Assembly: GCF_000275845.1 (NCBI RefSeq)
Contig: NW_006766969.1
Coordinates: forward strand, 1 to 64,000
Length of the DNA: 64,000 nucleotides
Reading direction: 5' to 3'
Source of the DNA: Dichomitus squalens LYAD-421 SS1
Taxonomy: Eukaryota; Basidiomycota; Agaricomycetes; Polyporales; Polyporaceae
Shown here: positions 1 to 11,139 of the stretch, piece after piece
Position numbering within the stretch: the first letter of the stretch is position 1
Layout of the letters: each line of letters opens with the position of its first letter
Made by a program: the position numbers and the translations under genes
Notes under the pieces: generated by a model
What the model was told of the DNA's origin: nothing
Database searches by the model: none
Seen by the model: only the letters and a program-made list of their open reading frames with translations

Positions 1-525
1 GTTGGACTTGGCCGAGGTACGGGTTTCCCCTTCTTGGCGTCGGGTTTGGGTTTCGAGGCTTTCTTTGCCGCCGTGACGGACAACTGAAACAAGAGATTTA
101 AGACGGGGAGTAAGAGCGGAACGAACCGGACTACTCGCCTTCTTGATCTGCGCCTCGAGCGACTTGACGCGGCCACTCACGGCCTTATCCACGAGGGACT
201 GAGTCGACGGACCAGGCTTGGTCGCGTCGATCATCTCGGCGTCAGCCGACTTCTCGATCTCCTTCTTCTTCTCGATCTTCTTCTGCAAGGCTAGGTCCTT
301 GGCCTCGACGATCGCGATAGCGCGGAAGCCGAGGAAGACGAGGTCGGAGACGAGGTTCTGGAACTCCGACATGACCGTCGGAGAATCCTGCCATCCAGCG
401 ATCCGCACATCAACCGCCGTATCCAGGCGGGTTCGAGTCCACTTGTCCTCGAACACACTCTCGCCGAGAGCGTTGATGGTGGGGACCTTATACCGCCACT
501 CATAGACGGGTTCCTGACGCGACTC
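1..525 (-). CDS. Partial Lys-rich retroelement-like ORF, cut by the left edge
   Basis: The minus strand is open from position 525 to about 150 with coding-like codon use. It can then be joined through a short intron (donor GTTCGT, acceptor TTTCAG) to a Lys/Pro-rich tail that runs off the window. The visible part has a globular stretch (start YEWRYKV, then WTRTRLDTAVD and a hydrophobic helix near LVSDLVFLGFRAI), a charged coiled-coil-like run of KKIEKKKEIEK, and a basic tail (KKASKPKPDAKKGKP). Its 5' side begins after a possible acceptor (CGTCAG), so it is probably an internal exon. I do not recognise the family. The layout of a globular part followed by a Lys-rich tail resembles gag-like ORFs that precede reverse transcriptase in fungal non-LTR elements, but no reverse transcriptase is visible here, so this is inference. 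Confidence 0.4.
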
Positions 526-540
526 CTATCCCCAGAAAAC

Positions 541-563
541 TGGCACCAAGCCCCTTGGTGCCA
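541..563. repeat. Perfect 10-bp inverted repeat (hairpin)
   Basis: TGGCACCAAG at 541-550 pairs perfectly with CTTGGTGCCA at 554-563 around a 3-nt loop. It lies just upstream (minus-strand sense) of the retroelement-like ORF. It could be part of that element's leader, a terminator hairpin or chance. Confidence 0.6.
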
Positions 564-1220
564 GGTTTTTGGTGGAACAAGGTCCGTAGCACCACAACCA
601 GGCCGTTTCACCTGGAACAAGCTGGTGTCCCGGGTGCCCCACGACCTAGCCCACAACCTCTGTTAGGTTTGGAGACCATTGCTTTAGTCGTCATAGAGCT
701 AGACACATTGTCCCAGTATCAGTGTCTCACACATTTGCCTATTTTCCCCCTCATACAAACTTGGGGCGGCAATATCCTGACTGCTCATCAGGATTGTAAT
801 CACTTCATTCTCCTACAGTATGGTGCGGAAGACATTCAGCACAGGGCACAGGCGGGCGGCGGTGGAGAAGATAATGCAGTAGATATGTATAGTCTGGCCG
901 GGGGTACAGACTGGTGTCAGACATGTGGTACTGAAATCAGCTTCGGACGATGTGAGATGAGCTAGTGTACAGATCGACCTGGATATGCACGTCCCTCCAT
1001 GAGCGGTGATCGGAACCCATTATAGTGGACATAGTTCAAAGCTACCGACCCTGGCGAACAATGTTTGGACTCTCGCCACCACCGGCTTCAACTCTAGATT
1101 GAGCTGAACATCTATACCTACTATACTATTGAGAGAAAAACGAAGCAGGTGCGTACACAGTATGGGCAGACGTATGATCTCGTAGTCTTCACTCAGATCA
1201 CGGCGCTCACCCCACTAGAC
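564..1220. other. Intergenic, no gene seen
   Basis: About 650 bp between the retroelement-like ORF and the 3' end of the PARP gene. It contains only short open frames without coding character. It probably includes the PARP 3' UTR. Confidence 0.5.
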
Positions 1221-4200
1221 CTACTGCATCTTGACCATTAACAAATACCTCAAGCGGATCTGCGAAGAGTCGTAGACAATATACTGCGCCATACAAAACC
1301 TTGTCAGCTCCCTCAGTCGTCCCTGAAGTAGAAAGAGCGTACCTCATTATATTGCAGGTAAATTTTCGGGTCCAACACGTCCTTCCCGGGGCCCTTCGGC
1401 ATGTGGCACCCCTTCAACTCGGAATTCTCCAGTGCGTCCCCAGCGTCCTGCCACTCTGCCGGCTGTGTACGCCCCAGGCCTTTGGTGCACCTGCAGCTCC
1501 CAAGTTAGATGAGCCGATGAATTGTGCGGGCAAACAGAGACGGGAGAAAAGCGCACCTAGCGCCGGCAGCCTTGCAGTCTTGATCAGCATTGTAGTTGGC
1601 GTTGTGCTGCTCGTAGAAGGGTTTTGCGGCAACTTCGCAGAGGAGAAGAATGCCAATATTGTCGCTCAAGCTGCATGGTGTACATGAATGGCAGGCGATG
1701 GTACCATGAAGAGATAGGACTTACTATGCATGACAGTAATTGGCAGACTAACGTGCATAGATGCCATCAGCATTTGCATAGAGAAAAACGCACGCAAAGT
1801 ACCTTGGACATCATCTGCATACACGATAGAGCGTCATTTTTCGGAAGAAGCTCTATGAGACCAGGCACGACTCACGTCTGCGAAGTACACGCCCTTGCCA
1901 AACATGTATCCCGTAACCGGCGCTATCAACCAAAATATGAGCTATGCCCAAGAGGCTCAGCGAACGTCTTACCTTCCGGCGGGGCAATCCTCAGCCCTTG
2001 CTTCAAGATTCCCGCAAAGTTCGTCGTCCTCGACCCGTGCCACAGCAACATCCGCTCCCCGTCTGCCAGGCTCCCGAACCCCTTCTCCTCCCACGCCCTT
2101 GTCTCGCCCTCCCTCTCCACCCTGAACGCGTTCAGAACCTCTACACCATAATGCCTGTGCGTCGCCCCGTGCGTGTCGCGCGTGTACGCCTGCAGACCCT
2201 TGAACTCCTTGCTCGACCGTGGGACAGGGTCCATTCGGGAGAGCGCGAGCGAGCGGAAGTTCGCGTCGAGCGGGTTGACCGGCTGCCCCGTGGTGGTGTC
2301 TTTGGGGATGGAGGAGGAGATGAGTTGTGTGGCAATCTCCATATCCCCGAGGGCGTCGACAAGCTCAAGCTCGCGTTTGAGGAGCTCGACGTTGTCGATT
2401 ACGGTAGGACGGTCACGCCCGAAGACGTGTGGGATCACGCTGCCGTCTGGGGTCAGCGCTAGGACTAGGGAAGGGGAGATAGGACAACTCACGAATAGTA
2501 GCGACTGGTGAGGTCCTCGACTGCCTTGCGGAACCCGCCGTGCTGGGCAGCGAGGTCACCCGCAGGGCTGTTGATGACTTCCGAGAGGGTCTTGAGGGCC
2601 GAGAAACCATTGAGGATAGTAGACTTGGCCAGTTTGCCTGCGGGTACATTTTAGCGGGTGTGCAAACAACGCCCATCTTGTGCGACCTACCGAGCGGGAG
2701 CTTGTTCGCGTCGTAGTTCATGGAGGACAGAGTCGCAGCGAATAGTCTGGATAGCGAGCGATGAGAGCGTGTGTCGACTCATAAGGCAAGATTGTCGCTT
2801 ACGACTGGTTGAAGATGAGCTTGATGAGTTGCTGTAGCTCAGGGCCTAGCGTTGATTCTGGGATCTTCTCGTCCTTGTTATTCGAAGGTCCAGCGGCCTT
2901 GGTTTCCTCTTCTTCCTCGTCGTCCCCATATGACTTCTCGATCCACTGGTACTTGCCTGCAAGTCAGGTCGTGAGCGAATGATCATCACACTTCCACCAC
3001 ACAGCAAGGCGATTCACCCTTCTTCTGGACCATCCCGACACGCTGTTCCCAGTCCACGCCAGCCTTGGCCTTGAACTGTCTCTTGAACTCGATGACAGCC
3101 TGAGCCGGCGACCACGGGCCCTACGGAAGCCCAGAATCAGTACACCTGCCTGACAATTATGCAGGTCTGCGGTCGACTGACCTTCTTCTGGGAGCTGCCA
3201 TTCTCCCCAACGCGCCCCCAGCACGTGAAGAGGGTGACTTGGTTGTTGTTCCCGACAGGGTGCAGGAGCTGGAGGACGTAGAACCTGTACAACGTCGCAC
3301 GACGTTAGACGTTCGGTGATTCGACGCGCCCACGAGGACAGCAAGAGAAGGCGTACTTGTTCGCGTTGTTCCCGACGTCAGTCTGATTGAGCGTCGCATC
3401 CCATATGCCCTCGGGGGTGATGAGCACTTCGTGAGTCAAGGCCCAGCCTGAGCGTGCGTCGACAGGAGGAGCTGCACCTCGCTTCATCACTGTCACCTGT
3501 GAGCGCAGAAGTGAGCATGGCGAATGTACGGGTTGGCAATCCGAAAGAAGACTAAGGCATAGTCTGAGAGTGCACAGAGACGATACAGCGCCGACTGTTG
3601 CTCGCGAGACGGGGTTACATACCATCTTCTGAGGTAGGTCTGCCTTTTGGCTGGCCGGCTTCGCAGCCTTGGACGCGGGCTTCTTGCTCACCGGCTTCTT
3701 TGCGTCCTCCTCTTCATCCTCTGCATCAGCAGCGTCCGCGGCATCGTCCATGTCAACGTCGTCGTCGTCCGCGCCTGGTGCCTTCTTGCCTTTCCCCTTG
3801 GTCACTTTAGCCTTAGAAGCTGCCTTGGCCTTGGCCGCGCGCGCATTCTTCGCAGCAGGCTTTTCCTCCTCTTCCTCCTCCACCGCTGCCTCGTCGTCGC
3901 CCTCCTCGTCAATCGCGTCCAGCTTCTCATCCTTCTTCTTTCCCTTCGCCCCCTTCTTCGTGCCCGCCTTGGCCTTCTTCGCAGCTGGCTTCTGGCTAGC
4001 GTCTGTCTCCACCTCAGTCTCGCCATCCGTCTCCTCCCTGGCGCGCTTCCCCCGTTTAGGAGCACCACCATTGATGCCGGTCGTACCGTTCGCGACGGCA
4101 GCGCTGGCGGCAGCGACGGCTTGAGCCTTGGCAGAAGGAGCGCGTGTGCGGCCGCTTGAACGCGTTGGGGCGGGCGCGGTCGCCCCGTCGGTGACCGCGT

Positions 4201-4237
4201 CGGTGGTGACGGCGGTGGCTTTCTTGCGTGGGGGCAT
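1221..4237 (-). CDS. Poly(ADP-ribose) polymerase, WGR type (PARP1/2-like)
   Basis: Transfers ADP-ribose from NAD+ to proteins, normally in the nucleus in response to DNA breaks. About 14 exons give roughly 730 residues. The first exon (about 205 aa, ATG at 4237, MPPRKK) is a low-complexity Lys/Glu/Ala tail with basic and acidic blocks, likely for DNA binding and nuclear import. No zinc fingers or BRCT are visible. A WGR domain follows (TCWGRVGENGSSQK, GPWSPAQAV, VDWEQRVG). Next is the helical regulatory domain (LSSMNYDANKLPLGK, STILNGFSALKTL). The catalytic domain then has LLWHGSRTTNF (His), GYMFGKGVYFAD, SANYC, ILLLCEVA and NEYIVYDSSQIRLRYLL, so the H-Y-E triad is complete. Several very small exons (12 and 23 nt) carry the MMSK and SANYCHA stretches. 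The length and lack of zinc fingers fit the short fungal PARPs, closest in layout to PARP2. Confidence 0.93.
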
Positions 4238-4753
4238 GTTGAAGTGGTGGGTGTCTTGATGCGTCGTCTGGAGTGAGGTGCGCGTTGTGCAAGAGTCCGA
4301 AGAGTGGTGGGGATTGCGCGTGGGTGGATGTGGTTGAGGTGCAAGACGCGAAACGCGAGGAACGCGGGGCCGCCGAAGCACGCGCGCGCTGTTAATCAAG
4401 GGCGCGCTAGACGCCCGGTCTTGGGCGGGTGGCATGGTAAGCGCGCCCGATCACAGCGTGTCGACCGCCAAGACGTCGGGCGTTACCTTATATGGTCAAA
4501 GAGCGCGGGGTCGGGTGACACAAGTCGAGTCAGAGATTGGACACCGCCCACCGTCATGTGGCGGCGGGACCGACGTCCTGACGTGAGTCGAGGCGCGATA
4601 AGGGCGCACGAGGGGCGGGAATCACTGGAAATGATTGCGATAGAATACAGCTGCGGCGGAAGCCTCATACGTACATGAGGAACGCGTGCAAGTGATAGGT
4701 CTACAGGCAGCGAGAGAGTCATGACATTACATGCGGCGATTGGGACGACTGAG

Positions 4754-5398
4754 TTACATGCGAAGCTTCTTCTCCATGTCGGCGTGGATGTCCATAGGTT
4801 GTACCATCTCGGCCGCTGTACGCCCATATCAGCAGTGGGAACAATGGAGGGCGGATCAAGGACATACCTGAGCCCATGAAGTCTGCGCAATCGAGGACCT
4901 CGTCACGGCCCATGAGGATGTCGAGGTGGAGGTTGGACTGGGGGAGGATAGGCATGTGCGGGTTCTGTGGCACGCACGCACGAATTAAGGCTCTGCAGGC
5001 GCAGCACAGATCGAAGGGGAGGAGGACACACCTGGCTGACGATCTTGCGCTCCATGAGGATGCGCATGGGCATATGCAGGCCGAAGAGCTGTCGCTGCAT
5101 CTGGAGCTTCATGTTGTCTTGCGTCGCCTCCCACTGGATGGGATGAGTCAGTACACATGCAACAAAAGAACGCATGGAAAAGCACACATTCTCTAGACGG
5201 TCGCGGACTGTGCTCATCTTGGTGACCTCCGCTGCGAGACTGCGGGGGCCATACTTGAGGGCATCGTGGAGGCCGAAGCTGTTGCTGGTGTCCTGGACGG
5301 TTGCGGGCTTGGTCTCGCGACCGGGAACGATGCGGAGGGAGTCCTATCGGAGATGTGAGTGCATGTCCTCCTCTTGTCATTTTGTATGTGCTTACCAT
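4754..5398 (-). CDS. UMP1: Proteasome maturation factor UMP1
   Basis: A chaperone of 20S core assembly that is trapped inside the maturing proteasome and degraded when it becomes active. Five exons give exactly 139 codons, the usual length for UMP1/POMP. Recognisable blocks are SFGLHDALKYGPRSLA, then NMKLQMQRQLFGLHMP, ILMERKIVSQ, LPQSNLHLDILMGRDEVLD, and the C-terminal DIHADMEKKLRM. An unusual point is that the start ATG (5396-5398) is the whole coding part of exon 1. It is followed at once by GTAAGC, and translation continues after a 52-nt intron with DSLRIVP. There are no other in-frame starts before the conserved core. The gene is divergent from the ABC gene at 5713, with 314 bp between them, so the two may share a bidirectional promoter. 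Confidence 0.9.
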
Positions 5399-5712
5399 CG
5401 GAATAATGTGGGATGAAGGAGGAGTGCAAGGCGGATGAGACGCCGAGGACGCGTTTGCGGGACGCGTCAGTACATAGTTCCCGATCGGGAAGTGCAGCAC
5501 ATATATGGGCGTCAGCGACACTGTGGCTCTTCGCAGCGCGGGCGGCGGTGTGCCACGACCACGGCCACGGCGCACACGACTGCGACTGCCACGACCTTGG
5601 TTTGCCTTCTTGGTTTGTTTTCTTGTCGAGTGCAGGGCTGGAACTGCTTCTGAACCCTCCGCTTGATCTCTGTGCTGTACCGCTGCAACGACTGCTTGGA
5701 TACTACTACACC

Positions 5713-8553
5713 ATGGGCAGAGGCTCTCGCCGCCCGCGGTCAACCCGCCCAGGCACATTTGACCCCAACGACACGACCCGAGTCAAGCACACCCGCATTG
5801 GCGTCTGGGACCTCTATGAACAAATCAATCCCGCCCTCGCCCATGTCCCGGGCTCGTCCTACGCCGAGAAGGCTTTCGCGGCGTACGAGTGCTTGCCATA
5901 CTTGCTCCGAATGATCCATGACATACTCTCCATACGGAGCTGTTGGTGGTTGCTTACCGCCTACACGCTGGCCGAAGTCGGTCAAGCCCTGTTGCCCGCT
6001 GCGTCACTCTGGTATGTACCACCGTTGTGCCCGTCGCAGGCGAGGCCGCGGCGAAGGGTAACCGTGTGCTGAGCATCGGTTTTTGGTCAGGTATTCTGGC
6101 CAATTGATCAATATAGTACGTATCTCGTGTATGTCATACAACCCCTTCGTGTCATCGCAAACTCGGTTTATCTCTGCGCCTCTGAGTTGGTTAGTTGCCT
6201 CTAGCGGCTGTCCCGTAAATCTCACCCGCGCGCGATTGCAAACCTACGCGTAAACACATTGCGCAGCCCTATTGACCTTGTCTCTCCGCCTGAGCTGCAT
6301 ACCTAGTCGCGCGTAGTAAGGCTACTCACGCGGATCAGTGCGCAAGAAATTCGCGCACAGCGCGCAACAGCCGACGGACTTTTCATCTTCTAGGATTCCT
6401 CTAATGTGGTGAACACTAAACTAACACGACCGCTCTTCGCAGCTGCAAACAGCCATCGATACCCGCACCGTCGACGCCTCTCTGCTCTTTCATATCTGCG
6501 TAGGACGCGTCGCATGCTCCATCGCGCGCCGCCTCCTCAACCATGCCCTCCCCTCGCTCCGCGGCCCGCTCGCGCGTCGCTTGCGAGCACGATACTCCAT
6601 TCACCTATTCCACGCGCGGGCGCGGCTCGATCTCCCCACTTTCGAAGACCCACTTGTACAGAGACAGCTCGAAGAGGCGTCGTCTACGTCGGGGAGCATC
6701 GCATACGATACGCTCGTGATGGGCACGGGGATCGTGTCGACGTTGCTGCAGGTCGTAAGTCAAGTAGGGGTCTTAGCACAAGTGCTGGGCGGACAAAGGG
6801 ATGGGTGGTTGCTGGCTATGCTGAGCTTTGCGACGAGCATGGGGGACTGGGTGACGAGGTGGAACGTGTTCGCCACAGAGCAGGGTGAGTTGCCCTTGTT
6901 CTTTTCTCGTGAGGTGAAGTGAGAGGCTGATCCCCCATAGTATGGGCTGCGACGACGAAGGACAAGGATTATATCCAGATGGTGGGAATGAAGTTTGTCG
7001 TGAACAACATGGAGCACCGGAAGGAGTTCATTGCTGGCAACCTTGCCGAGTTCATGACGAGAGGTGTGGCATGATATTCAGTGCACTATTTCGCCGTATA
7101 TGGTCCTGACTTCTGGCTCAGAGTTTAAGGAAGTTTCTGAACGCGTCGGCCCGGATAACGCAGTCGACTTCCATGAGCTCCGTCGCGAGTCGCGGAGCAA
7201 ACGGCGTTTCAGCCTCTTTGGGTTCCTACAGGATCCCCTGCGTGAGCTACCACAGATCGTATTCACCCTGCGCGCCGTCCAGTATCCGGCATCCATGCCC
7301 GTCTCCTTGGCATCCTTGAACTTGCTCCAGCAGACAACGTCGCACTTCTCGTTCACAGTGTGGCGCTTCTTCGATCAGACGAGCTCAATCACCGAGCAGT
7401 TGTCGACGATTCGGAAACTTTACGAAGTTGCCAACATCCCGAACCGCGTAGAGGACGGCAAAGTTCCCTTTCCTGAAGACGCCCAAAAGCTTCGACACGG
7501 AGTCTCGCTGGAGTTCAAGTAAGTCTGCCTGCTTGAAACTCTTGCTGTGACAGGCATGCTTACCCTCTCGCCCGTTTTCAGAAATGTATCGTTCAAATAT
7601 CCCGGCTCAGACCAATACGCCCTACAAAATGTCTCCTTCAAGCTCCTTCCCGGCCAGCTCTGTGTCATTGTCGGCGCAAACGGCTCCGGCAAGAGCACAA
7701 TCCTCAAGCTTGCAGTGCGCCTCTACGACCCTTTCGACGGCCAGATCTTCCTCGACGGCCACGACATCCGCACGCTCCGCCTCGCTGACCTCCGCGCCGC
7801 CGTCTCTGTCCTCTTCCAGGACTACACCCACTTTCCCCTGTCGATCCGCGACAACATCGCTCTGGGCGACCCGGAGAATTTCCATAACGAGGCGCACGTC
7901 CATATGGCAGCGCGGCTCGGTGGCGCGTCCGAGTTCATTGCGAAGCTCTCGGAAGGGTATGACACGTACCTCGACAAGCCCGTACGGGACTATTTCTCAG
8001 GCATGCCGGAGGGGACAAGGACGCTATTTGGGAAGCAGATTGACTTTTCTGTGGTGCGAGGGGCGGGGGGCATGGGGAGCCGCGCGAGCGGGCCCGGACT
8101 GAGCGGGGGCCAGATGCAGAGGCTGGCAGTATCACGGACGTTCATGCGAAGCGTGGTGAGCGAGGACGCGAAGGTGGGGTTGTTGCTGTTTGATGAGCCG
8201 AGTGCATCTTTGGATCCCGCTGCAGAGCATGGTGCGTTCCTTGCCTTCCGCCAGAACAGAAAGTGCTGATCGATGTGGTCGATGTCACCACAGATCTGTT
8301 TGGTCGTCTGCGGGAATTACGGGGAAATAAGACGATGGTGTTTTCGTCGCACCGGTTCGGGAACCTGACCCGACATGCAGACCTTATCTTGTACGTACCT
8401 CGGCTCCGTTCCCCATCAACTGACGCTGATCGAGTGTTGGATAGGTTCATGAATGAGTCGGTCATCATCGAGGCTGGTACGCATGACCAGCTGATTGAGC
8501 AACAAGGAGAGTACGCGCGAATATGGATGTTGCAGGCACAGGCATTCCTATGA
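5713..8553 (+). CDS. ABC half-transporter (exporter type), copy 1
   Basis: One transmembrane half plus one nucleotide-binding domain, split by several introns (about 750 residues). The ATG at 5713 opens a soluble N-terminal stretch with IGVWDLYEQ that is shared by all three copies in the window. Hydrophobic segments follow (WLLTAYTLAEVGQALLPAASLW, VSTLLQVVSQVGVLAQVL, WLLAMLSFATSMGDWV). The nucleotide-binding domain starts at NVSFKYPGSDQYAL and has Walker A GANGSGKST, Q-loop VLFQDYTHFP, signature LSGGQMQR, Walker B VGLLLFDEPSA and the H-loop in FSSHRFGNL. All catalytic motifs look intact. An insert between Q-loop and signature (around FSGMPEGTRTLFGK) lengthens the helical subdomain. It must dimerise to work. 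The substrate is unknown. It resembles bacterial-type lipid/drug exporters more than the full-length fungal ABC proteins. It converges on the DHH gene. Confidence 0.85.
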
Positions 8554-8908
8554 ACGATGGACCCTCAAGTTCCTCTAGACAGCAATACCATCATTGCTCA
8601 TTGCTCTCAGGCAAAAATCGCTGAATGATTCCCTCTGTGCGGTTATGTGCGATGATGGCTCGATCTGCGACTGGGCGCGGTAAACTTGATGAGAAGCTCA
8701 GGTGAGGTTGGTGACTAAGGCGGTGGGACCATATCCCTCGTGCGCAGCCTTTCTAGTTGCCGCCAAGAGTGGTTTCAATCGCAGGTTATTCGTCAAGTTT
8801 GTCGCGTCCTGAACTCCCTTCCTGGGGCTATCATATCGAATTCCAATGCTTACAAGCTTGCGATGATGAGCTAGGATTGAATGAAGGTCAAGCTGACGAG
8901 AGCAAGAA

Positions 8909-10479
8909 TCATGTCTTCTTCAACCAGCCCTCGAGCGTGTTCCTCTGACCCTGACCCTGGTAATGCGTTCCCGTCCGTCGTTTCTTCGCAGGTGTCCCTC
9001 TATCGTCACGCTCCGAATTGGCCATGACCTCCCACAGTCTCTCGAAATCCGCTGTCCTCACGATTCCACCGCTTGCCTGCGGATCAACTTCAGATGAGTC
9101 CTCTAGCTCGCGTTCCCGTCCTGACTACTCACTTCCTTATGCCCTCGAGCGAAGTTGTCCCCCATCGTCTCCCTCAAACCTGGCACACGCGACGCGTACT
9201 CTTTCAAGATCGCGATGATGTTGACCTCCCCTTCGCCGTTTGCGACCCTTCGACTTCTTGGAATCCGACATGCGAAGTTGGTCATGCCTGGGCTGTACCC
9301 GTCATTCGCACACATCACAACCTCGAGGCGCGGGCCCTTAAGCGATGACGACCAGCGCGTCGCAATGAGCTGCGATATATATCGGCTCAGATATTTGCTA
9401 TGAAGATGCTGGGTTGTGACGCACCGGATGGACCTGCGCGGGGCTGGAGATGCGTATGAGTGCAACGCGACCATCGCCGGAGAAGATTGGGGCCTTGCGG
9501 GCATTCCGTTCTGTCTCTGTCTTGACGGAGGTGCGCGCTTCGTACAATCGCTTGACGTCCTCGTTCGAGGTGAGGCTGACTACATCCTTGGGCGAGGTGC
9601 TGATCAACAGCACGCGCCACGCAGTCTCGACATCATACTCGGCGGATCGACGCGCTATGAACAAGCATTCAGCTGCATTCATGAGAGGAACTCGGGGGTG
9701 CGGATGCGATCTTACGTGCATTGACCAGTCCAATTGCCTCCCCGAAGGCTTTCTTCGTCCATGTCTTCAAGCAGTCTCGCATATCTGGGAAAGGCGATTC
9801 CCAATTAAACCCGGTCCCCAAGTCACCCATCGTCCCCATCGCGCATAACCACGCCATTCTTTCCCTCAGAACCCCCGCAGCATTCCTGGTCCCATCTCCG
9901 CCTCCGTGAACGAGCTGCAGGCAGACCTCATACGCGAGCGTACTTGAAGTGGCGACAGGCGGACATTGTGCTGCCGAACACGCTACGGCGCCTTCTGGGA
10001 ATTCTGTGCTCCAATGGTGGTCTATCACCAGCGTCTTCGTCTTGGGGTCGTCTGCTATCGACTGACCTCCGCGGCTGCCCTGGTCGGTGACAATGACGTA
10101 GCTGGCGCCGTGGCGGGTTATTTGCTCGCGTTCGGGAGATGCGTGTATGTTTGAGCCTTTGGCGGGAAAGTGAACTGAAATGAGAGAGGCGGGGAGGCCT
10201 AGGTGTAGGAGAGTAGCGTGCACAAGGAGCCCTGAACAGAGCCCATCTGCGTCCTTGTCAGGGAGAAGTAGGGTCGGGGCACGGGCTGCGGCGCTGACTC
10301 GGAAAGAAGTGTCAGGAGGGGTAAGCGAATGCGGCAAATGGCTTTACGCACCATTCCATGATGAATGCTCTGGCTGCTGCGAGCTGGCGTTGTGGTGCCG
10401 GCCAGGTTCTCTGACGGTCCCGAGACGTGGTGTCTGCTGTCAGTGGACTTGAAGATGATGTCTCCCACTGGGACGACAT
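8909..10479 (-). CDS. DHH/DHHA1 phosphoesterase domain protein
   Basis: A member of the DHH superfamily (RecJ, pyrophosphatases, cyclic-dinucleotide and nanoRNA phosphodiesterases). The ATG at 10479 (MSSQWETSS) begins a short first exon. The DHH core follows with LLPDKDADGLCSG (metal ligands), YVIVTDQGSRGGQ, the signature VIDHHWS, and CAMGTMGDLGTGF. The DHHA1 part has VALIRISSPAQVHP, a 55-nt intron, LIATRW, and a GHKEASGGIVRT motif that corresponds to the GGHxxAxG substrate loop. The basic tail (KKRRT) looks like a nuclear localisation signal, and the protein ends TLEGWLKKT. The substrate cannot be named from sequence. The basic tail suggests a nuclear role. It is divergent from the F-box relic. 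Confidence 0.82.
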
Positions 10480-11139
10480 GGTCTTACTTCTGGTCACCGT
10501 GGCGGATAGTATAAGAGAATGTAGCTGCCGTCCAGCTGTGGGAAAAAGGCGAGAAGCGGTGGTTATCTGCGGAGGACAGTATCGAAGAGGTGATTGGACA
10601 AGAATGAGCATCTATGAAGACTCGAATGTCGGCCATATGATATATAATTCGGATGCTGTACCCTGGATCGAGGAGTGGATGACCGCTATGCCCAAATCAG
10701 GCTTCACGCGAATGGCACCTGCGTATGAGGTTAGGGCTTAAGCCACGGTACTAGCATTAAGCTGCACTGCAGCCTGACGGCCCTGACCTGATAATCGTGC
10801 TCTCTCGTGTCCAACCTCAAACCCAAGGGCCCAATATTCCCGCTACTCATCCGATGATGGGACTTGCCTCTCCTGATTACGACTTTGAGCACTTGCTATC
10901 CAATCTCGTCATCGCGTTTCGATCAGAGTGCACGTCAATGAGGTGCGTGCCCCGTAGTACTGGCAATCGCTCTGTACGGATAGGTTAGCTAATTTGCCCG
11001 ACGCTTTGACCAGGTTCGTACATCTTCCTTCAGCGGGAGGTCCAAGGTCGACTGATATCGCTGTCGATCAAAGTCATCCCGCCCGTTTTTCTACTAAACG
11101 GTCAGGTATTCACCGATCGCACCGTAGCTCACTGCTGCT

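Noticed and set aside
427..438. tRNA B-box-like GGGTTCGAGTCC
   Set aside because: It lies inside the retroelement-like coding frame, with no A box or cloverleaf around it.
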